From the NCBI GenBank assembly GCA_965217685.1, contig CBDCIZ010000003.1, positions 3,348,001 through 3,412,000 on the forward strand: a stretch of 64,000 nt of DNA. Reading direction: 5' to 3'. The position numbers were made by a program, and so were the translations under genes. Origin of the DNA: Aurantimonas sp965217685. Lineage in GTDB: Bacteria; Pseudomonadota; Alphaproteobacteria; Rhizobiales; Rhizobiaceae. The notes beneath the pieces are model-generated. The model had not been told where the DNA came from. It saw only the letters and a program-made list of their open reading frames with translations, and ran no database searches. Shown here in pieces: positions 54,837 to 62,694 of the stretch; within the stretch, counting starts at the first letter, position 1; each line of letters starts with the position of its first letter.

Positions 54837-55031
54837 AGGCGATCTCCGTGGTTTGCTGCTAAAGACTACGGGTTCTCCAGCGAAATCAAGGGATGGCGGC
54901 CAGACAAATAAGAATCGTCAACCGCCCTTCGATCTGCGACCCTTGGGATTCAAGGGTTAAGTCATTGGCATTGGACGGCAAAATCGCCGGTCCATGGCGT
55001 GTGATCGAACCAAATGCGGGTTTGGTCCGGT

Positions 55032-55070
55032 GGGCATTTGCTCAAAGCGGGCGGGCATTTGCCCAAAGCG
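55032..55070. promoter_or_regulatory. Two direct repeats, probable SorC operator
   Basis: GGGCATTTGCTCAAAGCG (55032-55049) and GGGCATTTGCCCAAAGCG (55053-55070), 17 of 18 bases identical, start to start 21 bp (two helical turns). The second is itself dyadic (GGGCA..TGCCC). They lie 66-104 bases before the regulator start, a good place for autoregulation. Related ATTTGCCC and TTGCTCA are before the ABC operon. Confidence 0.65.
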
Positions 55071-55135
55071 ATTGCCTGTTGCCCGCGCCTCGCCCTACAA
55101 ATCGATTGGCTGGAACCGGCTGGGAGGCTGTGAAC

Positions 55136-56086
55136 ATGGCGCGGGCACGCGACGAGGACGGATCGCGGCTCGACGACGCGGCGCGGGCCGGATGGCTTTA
55201 CTACGTTGCCGGCAACACCCAGGAGGAGATCGCCCTGAAGCTCGGCATCTCGCGCCAGGCGGCCCAGCGGCTGGTCTCGCGCTCGGTGTCGGCGGGGCTC
55301 GTCAGGGTGCGCATCGACCACCCGATCGCCGCCTGCTTGGAGCTTGCCGCCGCCGTCAAGGAGCGGTTTGGTCTGCGGATTGTCGAGGTCGTGCCCTCCG
55401 ATCCGGCCTCCGCCTCGACGACGCTCGGCATCGCCGAAGCCTGCGCGGCCGAGATGGAACGCTGCCTGCGCGGGCTCTCGCCGCAGATCATCGGCCTCGG
55501 CACCGGCCGCACGCTCAAGGCCGCCGTCGAGAACCTGCCGGCCATGGTTTGCGAGCAGCACCGCATCGTCTCGCTGACCGGCAATGTCGCGCCGGATGGC
55601 TCTGCTTCGGTCTACAACGTCATCTTCTCCATGGCCGATCGGGTGAAAGCGCGGCACTATCCGATGCCGCTGCCGGTGGTCGTTTCGTCGCCGGAGGAGC
55701 GGGCCTTGCTGCATGACCAGAAGGTCATCCAGTCGACCCTGGCGCTCGCCCGCAAGGCCGATATCGCCTTTGTCGGCATCGGTGAACTGGGCGCGACCGC
55801 GCCGCTGGTCGTCGATGGGTTCATTACCGCCGAGGACCGCGCCAGCCTCATCGCCGACGGGGCGGTCGGCGAGATCGTCGGCTGGGTCTTCGATCGGAAA
55901 GGCAAGATTCTGGACTGCGCCTTCAACCTGCGGGTCGCCAGCGCTCCGATCCCGTCGACTGAAACCGGCGATGTCGTGGCCATCGCCATGGGCCCTGCAA
56001 AGACCGAGGCGATTCGCGCCGCGGCCGCCGGTCGGCTGATCAGCGGCCTGATCACCGACGAGGCGACGGCGCGCTCGCTCGTTTAG
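55136..56086 (+). CDS. SorC/DeoR-type sugar-binding transcriptional regulator
   Basis: 316 residues: N-terminal HTH NTQEEIALKLGISRQAAQRL, then a sugar-phosphate-binding SorC domain (GLGTGRTLKAAVE, IVSLTGNVAPDG, FVGIGELGATAP). Such regulators bind phosphorylated or free sugar and control polyol clusters; SmoC in rhizobia is of this kind. GGGAGG eight bases upstream fixes ATG 55136, although the frame is longer. It precedes the transporter operon by 340 bases on the same strand. Confidence 0.92.
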   Translation: MARARDEDGSRLDDAARAGWLYYVAGNTQEEIALKLGISRQAAQRLVSRSVSAGLVRVRIDHPIAACLELAAAVKERFGLRIVEVVPSDPASASTTLGIAEACAAEMERCLRGLSPQIIGLGTGRTLKAAVENLPAMVCEQHRIVSLTGNVAPDGSASVYNVIFSMADRVKARHYPMPLPVVVSSPEERALLHDQKVIQSTLALARKADIAFVGIGELGATAPLVVDGFITAEDRASLIADGAVGEIVGWVFDRKGKILDCAFNLRVASAPIPSTETGDVVAIAMGPAKTEAIRAAAAGRLISGLITDEATARSLV

Positions 56087-56349
56087 AATCGGCCCGCCTG
56101 TTGGAATGGTGAGGAGGTGGCACACGTTTTCATCCCTGGCTGCGCCGAACCCACTGCAGGCGCAACTCGGTGCGTTCGGTTGTTCCGCATCGACGCCGAA
56201 ACAAAATTTCGAGGTCCTTGTCGTCCGCCGCACGCGCATTATCGTGGGCATCGGCGCCCTCCATGCCATTCTGTAGGCACCTGAGGACAACGCGCCGGGC
56301 GAGAGAAAGGCAGGCTTTCGGAATTGACGCAGTGCATCATGCAATTCAT
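56087..56349. other. Intergenic region after sorC-type gene
   Basis: About 260 bases with no convincing gene. The nearest short frame (MVRRWHTFSS, 56 codons) lacks a family resemblance. The region carries the upstream end of the transporter promoter. Confidence 0.4.
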
Positions 56350-56403
56350 TTGACTTTCACCGGGCGATAATGAGAATTTGCCCCACCAATGATCAATTGC
56401 TCA
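56350..56403 (+). promoter_or_regulatory. Promoter/operator region of the polyol ABC operon
   Basis: A -35-like TTGACT (56350-56355) and a GATAAT/GAGAAT stretch (56366-56377) are followed by ATTTGCCC (56376-56383) and TTGCTCA (56397-56403). These two half-sites repeat words found in the 55032-55070 repeats, with 19-bp spacing. They overlap the start of transcription, as for a repressor site. Confidence 0.5.
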
Positions 56404-56426
56404 TTTTTGCAAGCTGGGAGGCTTTC

Positions 56427-57746
56427 ATGATTCTTAAGACAGTGATGGCGGGCGCCGTATCGTTGCTCGCTCTGGCCGCGACGTCGGCCGAGGCACAGAC
56501 GACGCTGACGATTGGCACCGTCAACAACTCCGACATGGTCCGCATGCAGGGTCTGACGGACGAATTCACCAAGCAAAATCCGGACATCAAGCTGAACTGG
56601 GTGACGCTGGAGGAAAACATCCTTCGCCAGCGCGTGACGACGGACATCGCCACCAATGGCGGTCAGTTCGACATCATGACGATCGGCACCTACGAGGTCC
56701 CGATCTGGGCCAAGCAGCAGTGGCTGAAGCCGCTCGACAACCTTGGCGACAACTATGACGAGGGCGACCTGATCCCGGCGATCAAGAACGCCCTTTCTGT
56801 CGACGACAAGCTTTATGCAGCGCCCTTTTACGCCGAAAGCGTGCTGACTCTCTACCGCAAGGACCTCTTCGACAAGGCCGGGCTCGAGATGCCCGAGAAG
56901 CCGACCTGGGACTTCATCGCGGAAGCGGCCGAAAAGACGGCCGACAAGGCGAACGGCGTCTATGGCATCTGCCTTCGCGGCAAGCCGGGTTGGGGCGAGA
57001 ACATGGCGTTCCTGGGCAACATGGCCCGCGAGTTCGGCGCCAATTATTTCGATGCCGACTGGAAGCCGCAGTTCGAGTCGGAAGGCTGGAAGAAGGCGGT
57101 CACTCTCTACGTCGATCTGATGACGAAGTACGGACCTCCGGGGGCGGCGTCGAACGGCTTCAACGAGAACCTCTCGCTGTTCGGCCAGGGCAAGTGCGCC
57201 ATGTGGATGGATGCGTCCGTCGCGGCCTCCTTCGTGACCGACCCCAAGCAGAGCCAGGTTCCCGACAAGGTGGGCTTCGCGGCTGCACCGTGCGGCACCG
57301 ACAATTGCCCCAATGACGGCTTCAACTGGCTGTGGGCTTGGTCGCTGGCCATCCCGAATTCGTCGCAGAAGGCGGAAGCGGCGCAGACCTTCATCTCCTG
57401 GGCGACGTCCAAGGACTATTTGAAGCTCGTCGCCGACAAGGAAGGCTGGGCGAACGTGCCTCCGGGCACCCGCACCTCGCTCTACGAGAACGAGGAGTAC
57501 ACCAAGGCGGCTCCGTTCGCCGAGGCGACGCTGAACGCGATCAACCATGCCGATCCGTCGACGACGGCGGACAAGCCCTATGTCGGCCTGCAGTTTGCTG
57601 CGATCCCCGAATTCCAGGGTCTCGGCACGGCGGTTGGCCAGCAGATGGCGGCGGCGCTTTCGGGATCGAAGTCGGTCGACGATGCGCTGAGCCAGGCGCA
57701 GTCCATCGCGACGCGTGAAATGACCCGCGGCGGCTACATCAAGTAG
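56427..57746 (+). CDS. Sugar/polyol ABC substrate-binding protein (SmoE-like)
   Basis: 439-residue periplasmic binding protein, signal peptide MILKTVMAGAVSLLALAATS with cleavage near AEAQ. SBP family 1: LTDEFTKQNPDIKLNWVTLE, GGQFDIMTIGTYEVPIWAKQ, PAIKNALSVDDKLYAAPFYA. The arrangement resembles SmoE (sorbitol/mannitol). GGGAGG precedes ATG 56427; the frame runs further up but across the operator. A 13-bp stem-loop follows before the first permease. Confidence 0.92.
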   Translation: MILKTVMAGAVSLLALAATSAEAQTTLTIGTVNNSDMVRMQGLTDEFTKQNPDIKLNWVTLEENILRQRVTTDIATNGGQFDIMTIGTYEVPIWAKQQWLKPLDNLGDNYDEGDLIPAIKNALSVDDKLYAAPFYAESVLTLYRKDLFDKAGLEMPEKPTWDFIAEAAEKTADKANGVYGICLRGKPGWGENMAFLGNMAREFGANYFDADWKPQFESEGWKKAVTLYVDLMTKYGPPGAASNGFNENLSLFGQGKCAMWMDASVAASFVTDPKQSQVPDKVGFAAAPCGTDNCPNDGFNWLWAWSLAIPNSSQKAEAAQTFISWATSKDYLKLVADKEGWANVPPGTRTSLYENEEYTKAAPFAEATLNAINHADPSTTADKPYVGLQFAAIPEFQGLGTAVGQQMAAALSGSKSVDDALSQAQSIATREMTRGGYIK

Positions 57747-57763
57747 GCGTTTCGCTTAAAACC

Positions 57764-57798
57764 GGGCCGGACGGCGACGAAGAAGCGCCGTCCGGCCC
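57764..57798 (+). terminator. Stem-loop between binding protein and permease genes
   Basis: GGGCCGGACGGCG (57764-57776) pairs perfectly with CGCCGTCCGGCCC (57786-57798), loop of 9. No T-tract. Likely protects the binding-protein mRNA and lowers permease expression. Confidence 0.65.
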
Positions 57799-57968
57799 AC
57801 ACCCGGCCGTTCGGGAGGAAGGGCCACCAGAGCTCCGCCGTCAGCGACGGGCGCCATGTGCGTTGTCGCAGGACCGGAATGGCACCATCCCCCGACCGCC
57901 AAGCAAGTTCATAACTTCGGGTAGCCATTTCCCAGGCTGGGGAACGGATACGGGCGACGGGGCAGGTC

Positions 57969-58841
57969 ATGGCGACTCAGAACACAGCGAAAACGGCGCG
58001 TCTGATGATGGCGCCCGCGGTCATCGCGCTCTTCCTTTGGATGATCGTGCCGCTGGCGATGACGCTGTATTTCTCGACGTTGAACTACACGCTCTACAAC
58101 CCGATCTCGCAGCCCTTCGTGGGCTTCGAGAACTACTCGTATTTCCTTTCCGATCCGACCTTCATCGCTGCGCTGATCAACACGATGATTCTCGTCGTCG
58201 GCGTTCTGGTCATTACCGTTGGCGGTGGCGTGCTCGTCGCGCTGCTCCTCGATCAGGACGTTTACGGGATCAACATCGTCCGGCTCCTGGTCATCGCCCC
58301 GTTCTTCGTCATGCCGACGGTCGCTGCGCTGGTCTGGAAGAACATGATGATGAACCCGGTCTACGGCGTGATCGGCCAGTTCATGTCGTCGATCGGGCTG
58401 ACCCCGATCGACTGGATGACGCAGGTGCCACTCCTGTCGGTCATCATCATCGTCGCCTGGCAGTGGTTGCCCTTCTCGACACTGATCCTCCTGACCGCGC
58501 TGCAGTCGCTGTCGGCGGACCAGAAAGAGGCCGCCGAGATGGACGGCGCGGGCGCGCTTTCGATCTTCTGGTACATTACGCTTCCGCATATCGGCCGGGC
58601 GATCACCGTGGTCATCCTGATCCAGACGATCTTCCTCCTGTCGATCTACGCCGAGATCCTGGTCACGACACAGGGCGGGCCGGGCGCGCAGTCGACCAAC
58701 ATCACCTACCTCGTGGCCCAGCAGGCGACGTCTTTCGGCGACATCGGTGCGGCATCCGCCGGCGGCATCGTCGCGGTGATCCTGGCGAACATCGTCGCGA
58801 TCTTCCTCGTCCGCCTCATTGGCAAGAACCTCGACGCCTAG
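57969..58841 (+). CDS. Polyol ABC permease (SmoF-like)
   Basis: 290-residue membrane protein, six helices, MalF-type. The EAA loop is EAAEMDGAGALSIFWYITLP. ILVTTQGGPGAQSTNITYLV is conserved in SmoF/MtlF. Followed by a tandem repeat before the next permease. Confidence 0.92.
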   Translation: MATQNTAKTARLMMAPAVIALFLWMIVPLAMTLYFSTLNYTLYNPISQPFVGFENYSYFLSDPTFIAALINTMILVVGVLVITVGGGVLVALLLDQDVYGINIVRLLVIAPFFVMPTVAALVWKNMMMNPVYGVIGQFMSSIGLTPIDWMTQVPLLSVIIIVAWQWLPFSTLILLTALQSLSADQKEAAEMDGAGALSIFWYITLPHIGRAITVVILIQTIFLLSIYAEILVTTQGGPGAQSTNITYLVAQQATSFGDIGAASAGGIVAVILANIVAIFLVRLIGKNLDA

Positions 58842-58843
58842 AA

Positions 58844-58957
58844 GCAAATCCAGGAAAAGTGGGCACCGGTTTTTCGTCCGGATTTGCGGCAAAAGAAGAG
58901 AGCGAATTCAGGAAAAGTGGGCACGGTTTTCCGTCCGGATTTGCGGCAAGAGACAAA
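58844..58957. repeat. Two tandem copies of a 58-bp palindromic intergenic element
   Basis: Copy 1 starts at 58844 (GCAAATCCAGGAAAAGTGGG), copy 2 at 58902 (GCGAATTCAGGAAAAGTGGG). Each carries CCGGTTTTTCG or CGGTTTTCCG and ends GGATTTGCGGCAA. In copy 1, GCAAATCC pairs with GGATTTGC (58880-58887). The element looks like a Rhizobiales mosaic repeat; a related core sits at 2850-2866. It fills most of the 171-base gap between the permease genes. Confidence 0.8.
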
Positions 58958-59012
58958 GGGCAGAGCGAAATGACGTCAAAGCCCAAAACCATTTCGGTCT
59001 GAGGAGCGATCC

Positions 59013-59843
59013 ATGGCACGCAACGTTTCCAAGCAGCGCCGGATCGGCATGACGATTCTGGCCTGGCTCGTCGGTCTCCTGATCTTCTTCCCGATCCTGT
59101 GGACCTTCCTCACCTCGTTCAAGACCGAACTTGCGGCGATCTCGATCCCGCCGCAATTCTTCGGTTTCGACTGGACCCTGGAAAACTACCGGGAGATCCA
59201 GACCCAGCGGAACTATTTCCATTACATGACGAATTCGGTCATCCTGTCACTCGGCTCGACGCTGCTCGGCTTGGTCTTCGCGGTCCCAGCGGCTTGGGCG
59301 ATGGCCTTCTCGCCGACCAAGCGCACCAAGGACATCCTGCTCTGGATGCTGTCGACGAAGATGCTTCCGGCGGTCGGCGTGTTGATTCCGATCTACCTGC
59401 TCTTCGTGCGCTTCGGCCTTCTGGATTCCCGGCTCGGCATGATCGTGGTCCTGTTCCTGATCAATCTGCCGATCATCGTGTGGATGCTCTATACCTACTT
59501 CAAGGAAATTCCCGTCGACATCCTGGAGGCGGCGCGCATGGACGGCGCGACGCTGCGCCAGGAGATCACGCGGGTGCTGGCGCCGATGGCCGTCCCGGGC
59601 ATCGCCTCGACGGTGCTTCTCAACGTGATCCTGTCCTGGAACGAGGCCTTCTGGACGCTCAATCTCACAACGTCGACCGCAGCGCCCCTGACCCAGTTCA
59701 TCGCGTCCTTCTCCAGTCCCCAGGGCAATTTCTACGCCAAGCTTTCGGCAGCCTCCATGCTCGCCATCGCCCCCATTCTCATCGTCGGCTGGTTTTCCCA
59801 GAAGCAGCTCGTGCGCGGTCTCACCTTCGGCGCCGTCAAGTAA
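59013..59843 (+). CDS. Polyol ABC permease (SmoG-like)
   Basis: 276-residue MalG-type permease. EAA loop EAARMDGATLRQEITRVLAP, N-terminal LLIFFPILWTFLTSFKTELA, and NLTTSTAAPLTQFIASFSSP as in SmoG/MtlG. GAGGAG lies before ATG 59013. Pairs with the SmoF-like permease. Confidence 0.92.
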   Translation: MARNVSKQRRIGMTILAWLVGLLIFFPILWTFLTSFKTELAAISIPPQFFGFDWTLENYREIQTQRNYFHYMTNSVILSLGSTLLGLVFAVPAAWAMAFSPTKRTKDILLWMLSTKMLPAVGVLIPIYLLFVRFGLLDSRLGMIVVLFLINLPIIVWMLYTYFKEIPVDILEAARMDGATLRQEITRVLAPMAVPGIASTVLLNVILSWNEAFWTLNLTTSTAAPLTQFIASFSSPQGNFYAKLSAASMLAIAPILIVGWFSQKQLVRGLTFGAVK

Positions 59844-59854
59844 GGAGTTCCAAC

Positions 59855-60859
59855 ATGGGTCAGATTCAGCTCGAAAAGGTTCGCAAGGCCTTTGGCGATG
59901 TCATTATCATTCCGGAACTCGATCTGACGATCGAGGAGGGCGAGTTCGTCGTCTTTGTCGGACCGTCCGGTTGCGGCAAGTCCACGCTGCTGCGCCTGAT
60001 CGCCGGCCTGGAGGACACCACCTCCGGAAAAATTCTGATCGACGGCAAGGACGCGACGAAGCTGCCGCCGGCCCAGCGGCGCCTGGCGATGGTGTTCCAG
60101 TCTTACGCGCTCTATCCGCATATGAGTGTGCGCAAGAACATCGCCTTCCCGTTGATGATGGCGAATATGGACAAGGCGGAGATGGACAAGCGCGTCAACA
60201 ATGCCGCCAAGATCCTCAATCTCGACTCCTATATCGATCGTCGCCCCGGTCAGCTGTCGGGTGGCCAGCGCCAGCGCGTCGCGATCGGACGCGCCATCGT
60301 GCGCGAGCCGGCAGCCTTCCTCTTCGACGAGCCGCTGTCGAACCTCGACGCCGCGCTTCGCGTGGGCATGCGCCTGGAAATCTCGGAGTTGCACCAGCGC
60401 CTGAAGACGACGATGGTCTACGTGACCCACGACCAGGTCGAAGCGATGACCATGGCCGACAAGATCGTCGTGCTCAGAGGCGGCAACATCGAGCAGGTGG
60501 GCTCGCCGCTCGAACTCTATTCCGCCCCTCGCAACACCTTTGTCGCAGGTTTCATCGGCTCGCCGAAGATGAATCTGATCGACGGACCCGAGGCGGCCAA
60601 TCACAACGCGACGACGATGGGCGTGCGGCCCGAACATGTCAGGCTTTCGACGAGCGAGGGTCTGTGGACCGGGACCGTCAAAGTGTCGGAGCATCTGGGT
60701 TCCGACACGTTCCTCCATGTCGAGTCGCCGATCAGCAAGGAAAACCTGACGGTGCGCGCCGACGGAGAATTTCCGGTGCGCCACGGCGACAAGGTCTTTC
60801 TGACGCCGGAGGACAACAAGATCCACAGGTTCGACGACAAGGGCCTTGCGATCCGCTGA
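59855..60859 (+). CDS. Polyol ABC transporter ATPase (SmoK/MsmK-like)
   Basis: 334 residues. Walker A GPSGCGKST, Q-loop VFQSYALYPHMSV, signature LSGGQRQR, Walker B FLFDEPLSNLD, switch THDQVEAMTM. The C-terminal TOBE-like domain has MGVRPEHVRLS. AAGGAG precedes ATG 59855, 11 bases after the permease stop. Confidence 0.94.
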   Translation: MGQIQLEKVRKAFGDVIIIPELDLTIEEGEFVVFVGPSGCGKSTLLRLIAGLEDTTSGKILIDGKDATKLPPAQRRLAMVFQSYALYPHMSVRKNIAFPLMMANMDKAEMDKRVNNAAKILNLDSYIDRRPGQLSGGQRQRVAIGRAIVREPAAFLFDEPLSNLDAALRVGMRLEISELHQRLKTTMVYVTHDQVEAMTMADKIVVLRGGNIEQVGSPLELYSAPRNTFVAGFIGSPKMNLIDGPEAANHNATTMGVRPEHVRLSTSEGLWTGTVKVSEHLGSDTFLHVESPISKENLTVRADGEFPVRHGDKVFLTPEDNKIHRFDDKGLAIR

Positions 60860-61011
60860 GCGCGGCGCGGACATATTCGAACCCGAGACCGCAGACCTTG
60901 CCGATTGCGGCCAGACGGATCGACGTCGACGGCACCTGTTTCGCCGCGGCGTCTACCGGCTTGATCGATTCGGCGATCCAATCTCAGTTCAAAGAACCAG
61001 GAGCCTTGTCC

Positions 61012-62484
61012 ATGAGCGTACGGCTTTCGTCTGACACGCTGACCGACATCGCCAGGACGGCGGCCGTTCCCACCTACGACCGCACGGCGTTGACGGCCGG
61101 CATCCTGCATTTCGGGGTCGGCAATTTCCACCGGGCTCATCAGGCGGTCTATCTCGACGACCTGTTCATGACCGGCGAGGGCCACGACTTCGCGATCGTC
61201 GGCGCCGGCGTCATGCCGTCCGACGGCGCCATGCGCGAAAAACTCGCCGCGCAGGATTTCCTGACCACCGTCGTCGAGCAGGACAAGAACCGCACCGCCG
61301 CGCGCGTGACCGGGCCGATGGTCGACATCCTGCCGGTCGGCGACGCGGCGGCGATCATCGAAAAGCTCGCCGATCCGGCGATCAGGATCGTCTCGCTGAC
61401 CGTCACCGAGGGCGGCTATTTCGTCGACTCCGATGGCCATTTCGACCCGAGTCATCCGGTCATCGCCAGGGACGGCCAGAACCCGGATGCGCCGGCGACC
61501 GTCTTCGGTCTCATCACCGCGGGCCTGAAGCGACGCCACGAGGCAGGAACGCCGGCCTTTACCGTCATGTGCTGCGACAACATTCCCCATAATGGCGTCG
61601 TCGCGAAATCCGCCGTCGTCGGCACGGCCCGCCTGTCCGACCCGGCCTTTGCCGACTGGATTTCTTCGAACGTCGCCTTTCCGAACGGCATGGTCGATCG
61701 CATCACGCCGGCCACCGGCAAGCGAGAGATCGACATGCTGAAGGCGGAGTTCGACATCGACGACAACTGGCCGGTCTTCTGCGAGGAGTTCAAGCAATGG
61801 GTGCTGGAGGATAATTTTCCCGCCGGGCGCCCGGCGCTGGAAAAGGTCGGCGTCGAGTTCGTACCGGACGTGACGCCCTACGAGCACATGAAGATCCGCA
61901 TCCTCAATGGTGGTCATGCCGCGATCGCCTATCCGGCGGCGCTGATGGATATTCATTTCGTTCATGAGGCGATGGAGAACGAGCTGATCAAGGCGTTCCT
62001 GGAAAAGCTGACCAAGGACGAGATCATCCCGGTGGTGCCGCCGGTACCGAACACGTCGCTGGAGGCGTACCGAAAGCTGATCGAACACCGCTTCGCCAAT
62101 CCTAAGATCGGCGACACCATTCCGCGGCTGGCCCAGGACGGCTCCAACCGCCAGCCGAAATTCATCGTGCCGACCATCCGCGACAGGCTGAAGGCGGGCG
62201 AGGGGATCGACGGGCTGGCGCTGGTCTCGGCGTTGTGGTGCCGCTATCTCGCCGGCCCGAGCGAGGGGGGCAACGACCTGGCCTATAACGATCCGAACAT
62301 CGATCAGATCCGTGCTGCCGCCAAGACCGCGAAGGACGACCCGCAGAGCTTTCTGAACCTCAAGGACGTCTACGGCGAACTCGCCCGGAACGAGACCATG
62401 CGCGAGCGCTTCGCCGCCGCCCTGTCCGCGCTCTACGACAACGGCACGAAGGCGACGCTCGAGACCTATCTCGGCCGCAGCTGA
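61012..62484 (+). CDS. Mannitol dehydrogenase-family polyol dehydrogenase
   Basis: 490-residue NAD-dependent polyol dehydrogenase (PSLDR family). LHFGVGNFHRAHQAVYLDDL is the NAD/substrate entry, and the catalytic set Lys-Asn-His is in MKIRILNGGHAAIAY. It converts a polyol such as mannitol, D-arabitol or sorbitol into a ketose. CAGGAG sits nine bases before ATG 61012. The gap to the ATPase gene (152 bases) shows no gene. With the kinase below it completes the catabolic route. Confidence 0.92.
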   Translation: MSVRLSSDTLTDIARTAAVPTYDRTALTAGILHFGVGNFHRAHQAVYLDDLFMTGEGHDFAIVGAGVMPSDGAMREKLAAQDFLTTVVEQDKNRTAARVTGPMVDILPVGDAAAIIEKLADPAIRIVSLTVTEGGYFVDSDGHFDPSHPVIARDGQNPDAPATVFGLITAGLKRRHEAGTPAFTVMCCDNIPHNGVVAKSAVVGTARLSDPAFADWISSNVAFPNGMVDRITPATGKREIDMLKAEFDIDDNWPVFCEEFKQWVLEDNFPAGRPALEKVGVEFVPDVTPYEHMKIRILNGGHAAIAYPAALMDIHFVHEAMENELIKAFLEKLTKDEIIPVVPPVPNTSLEAYRKLIEHRFANPKIGDTIPRLAQDGSNRQPKFIVPTIRDRLKAGEGIDGLALVSALWCRYLAGPSEGGNDLAYNDPNIDQIRAAAKTAKDDPQSFLNLKDVYGELARNETMRERFAAALSALYDNGTKATLETYLGRS

Positions 62485-62576
62485 TCTGTTCGAGTTCGGG
62501 GGCCAATTCCGTCGAGCGAGGGCGGGAAGCCGATTCTGCGGTTGCAGCTCTTCGACCAGCCGGATCGGCAACCTGC

Positions 62577-62620
62577 CCCTTTCGAAGAGCCGAACGCGAC
62601 TGATCGGCTCTTCGAAAGGG
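62577..62620 (+). terminator. Perfect 17-bp inverted repeat after the dehydrogenase gene
   Basis: CCCTTTCGAAGAGCCGA (62577-62593), 10-nt loop, TCGGCTCTTCGAAAGGG (62604-62620). The strongest stem in the locus, 92 bases after the stop and 75 before the kinase. No T-run. Confidence 0.65.
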
Positions 62621-62694
62621 CGATCCGAGCCGAAACTCTTTCGCGTGGCGCCAGAAATCGGTTAATCCGCTTCCGGGAGACTTCGGGAGCGGGC

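Noticed and set aside
56108..56276. 56-codon frame starting MVRRWHTFSS
   Set aside because: No ribosome site, no family resemblance, lies in a promoter-bearing gap.
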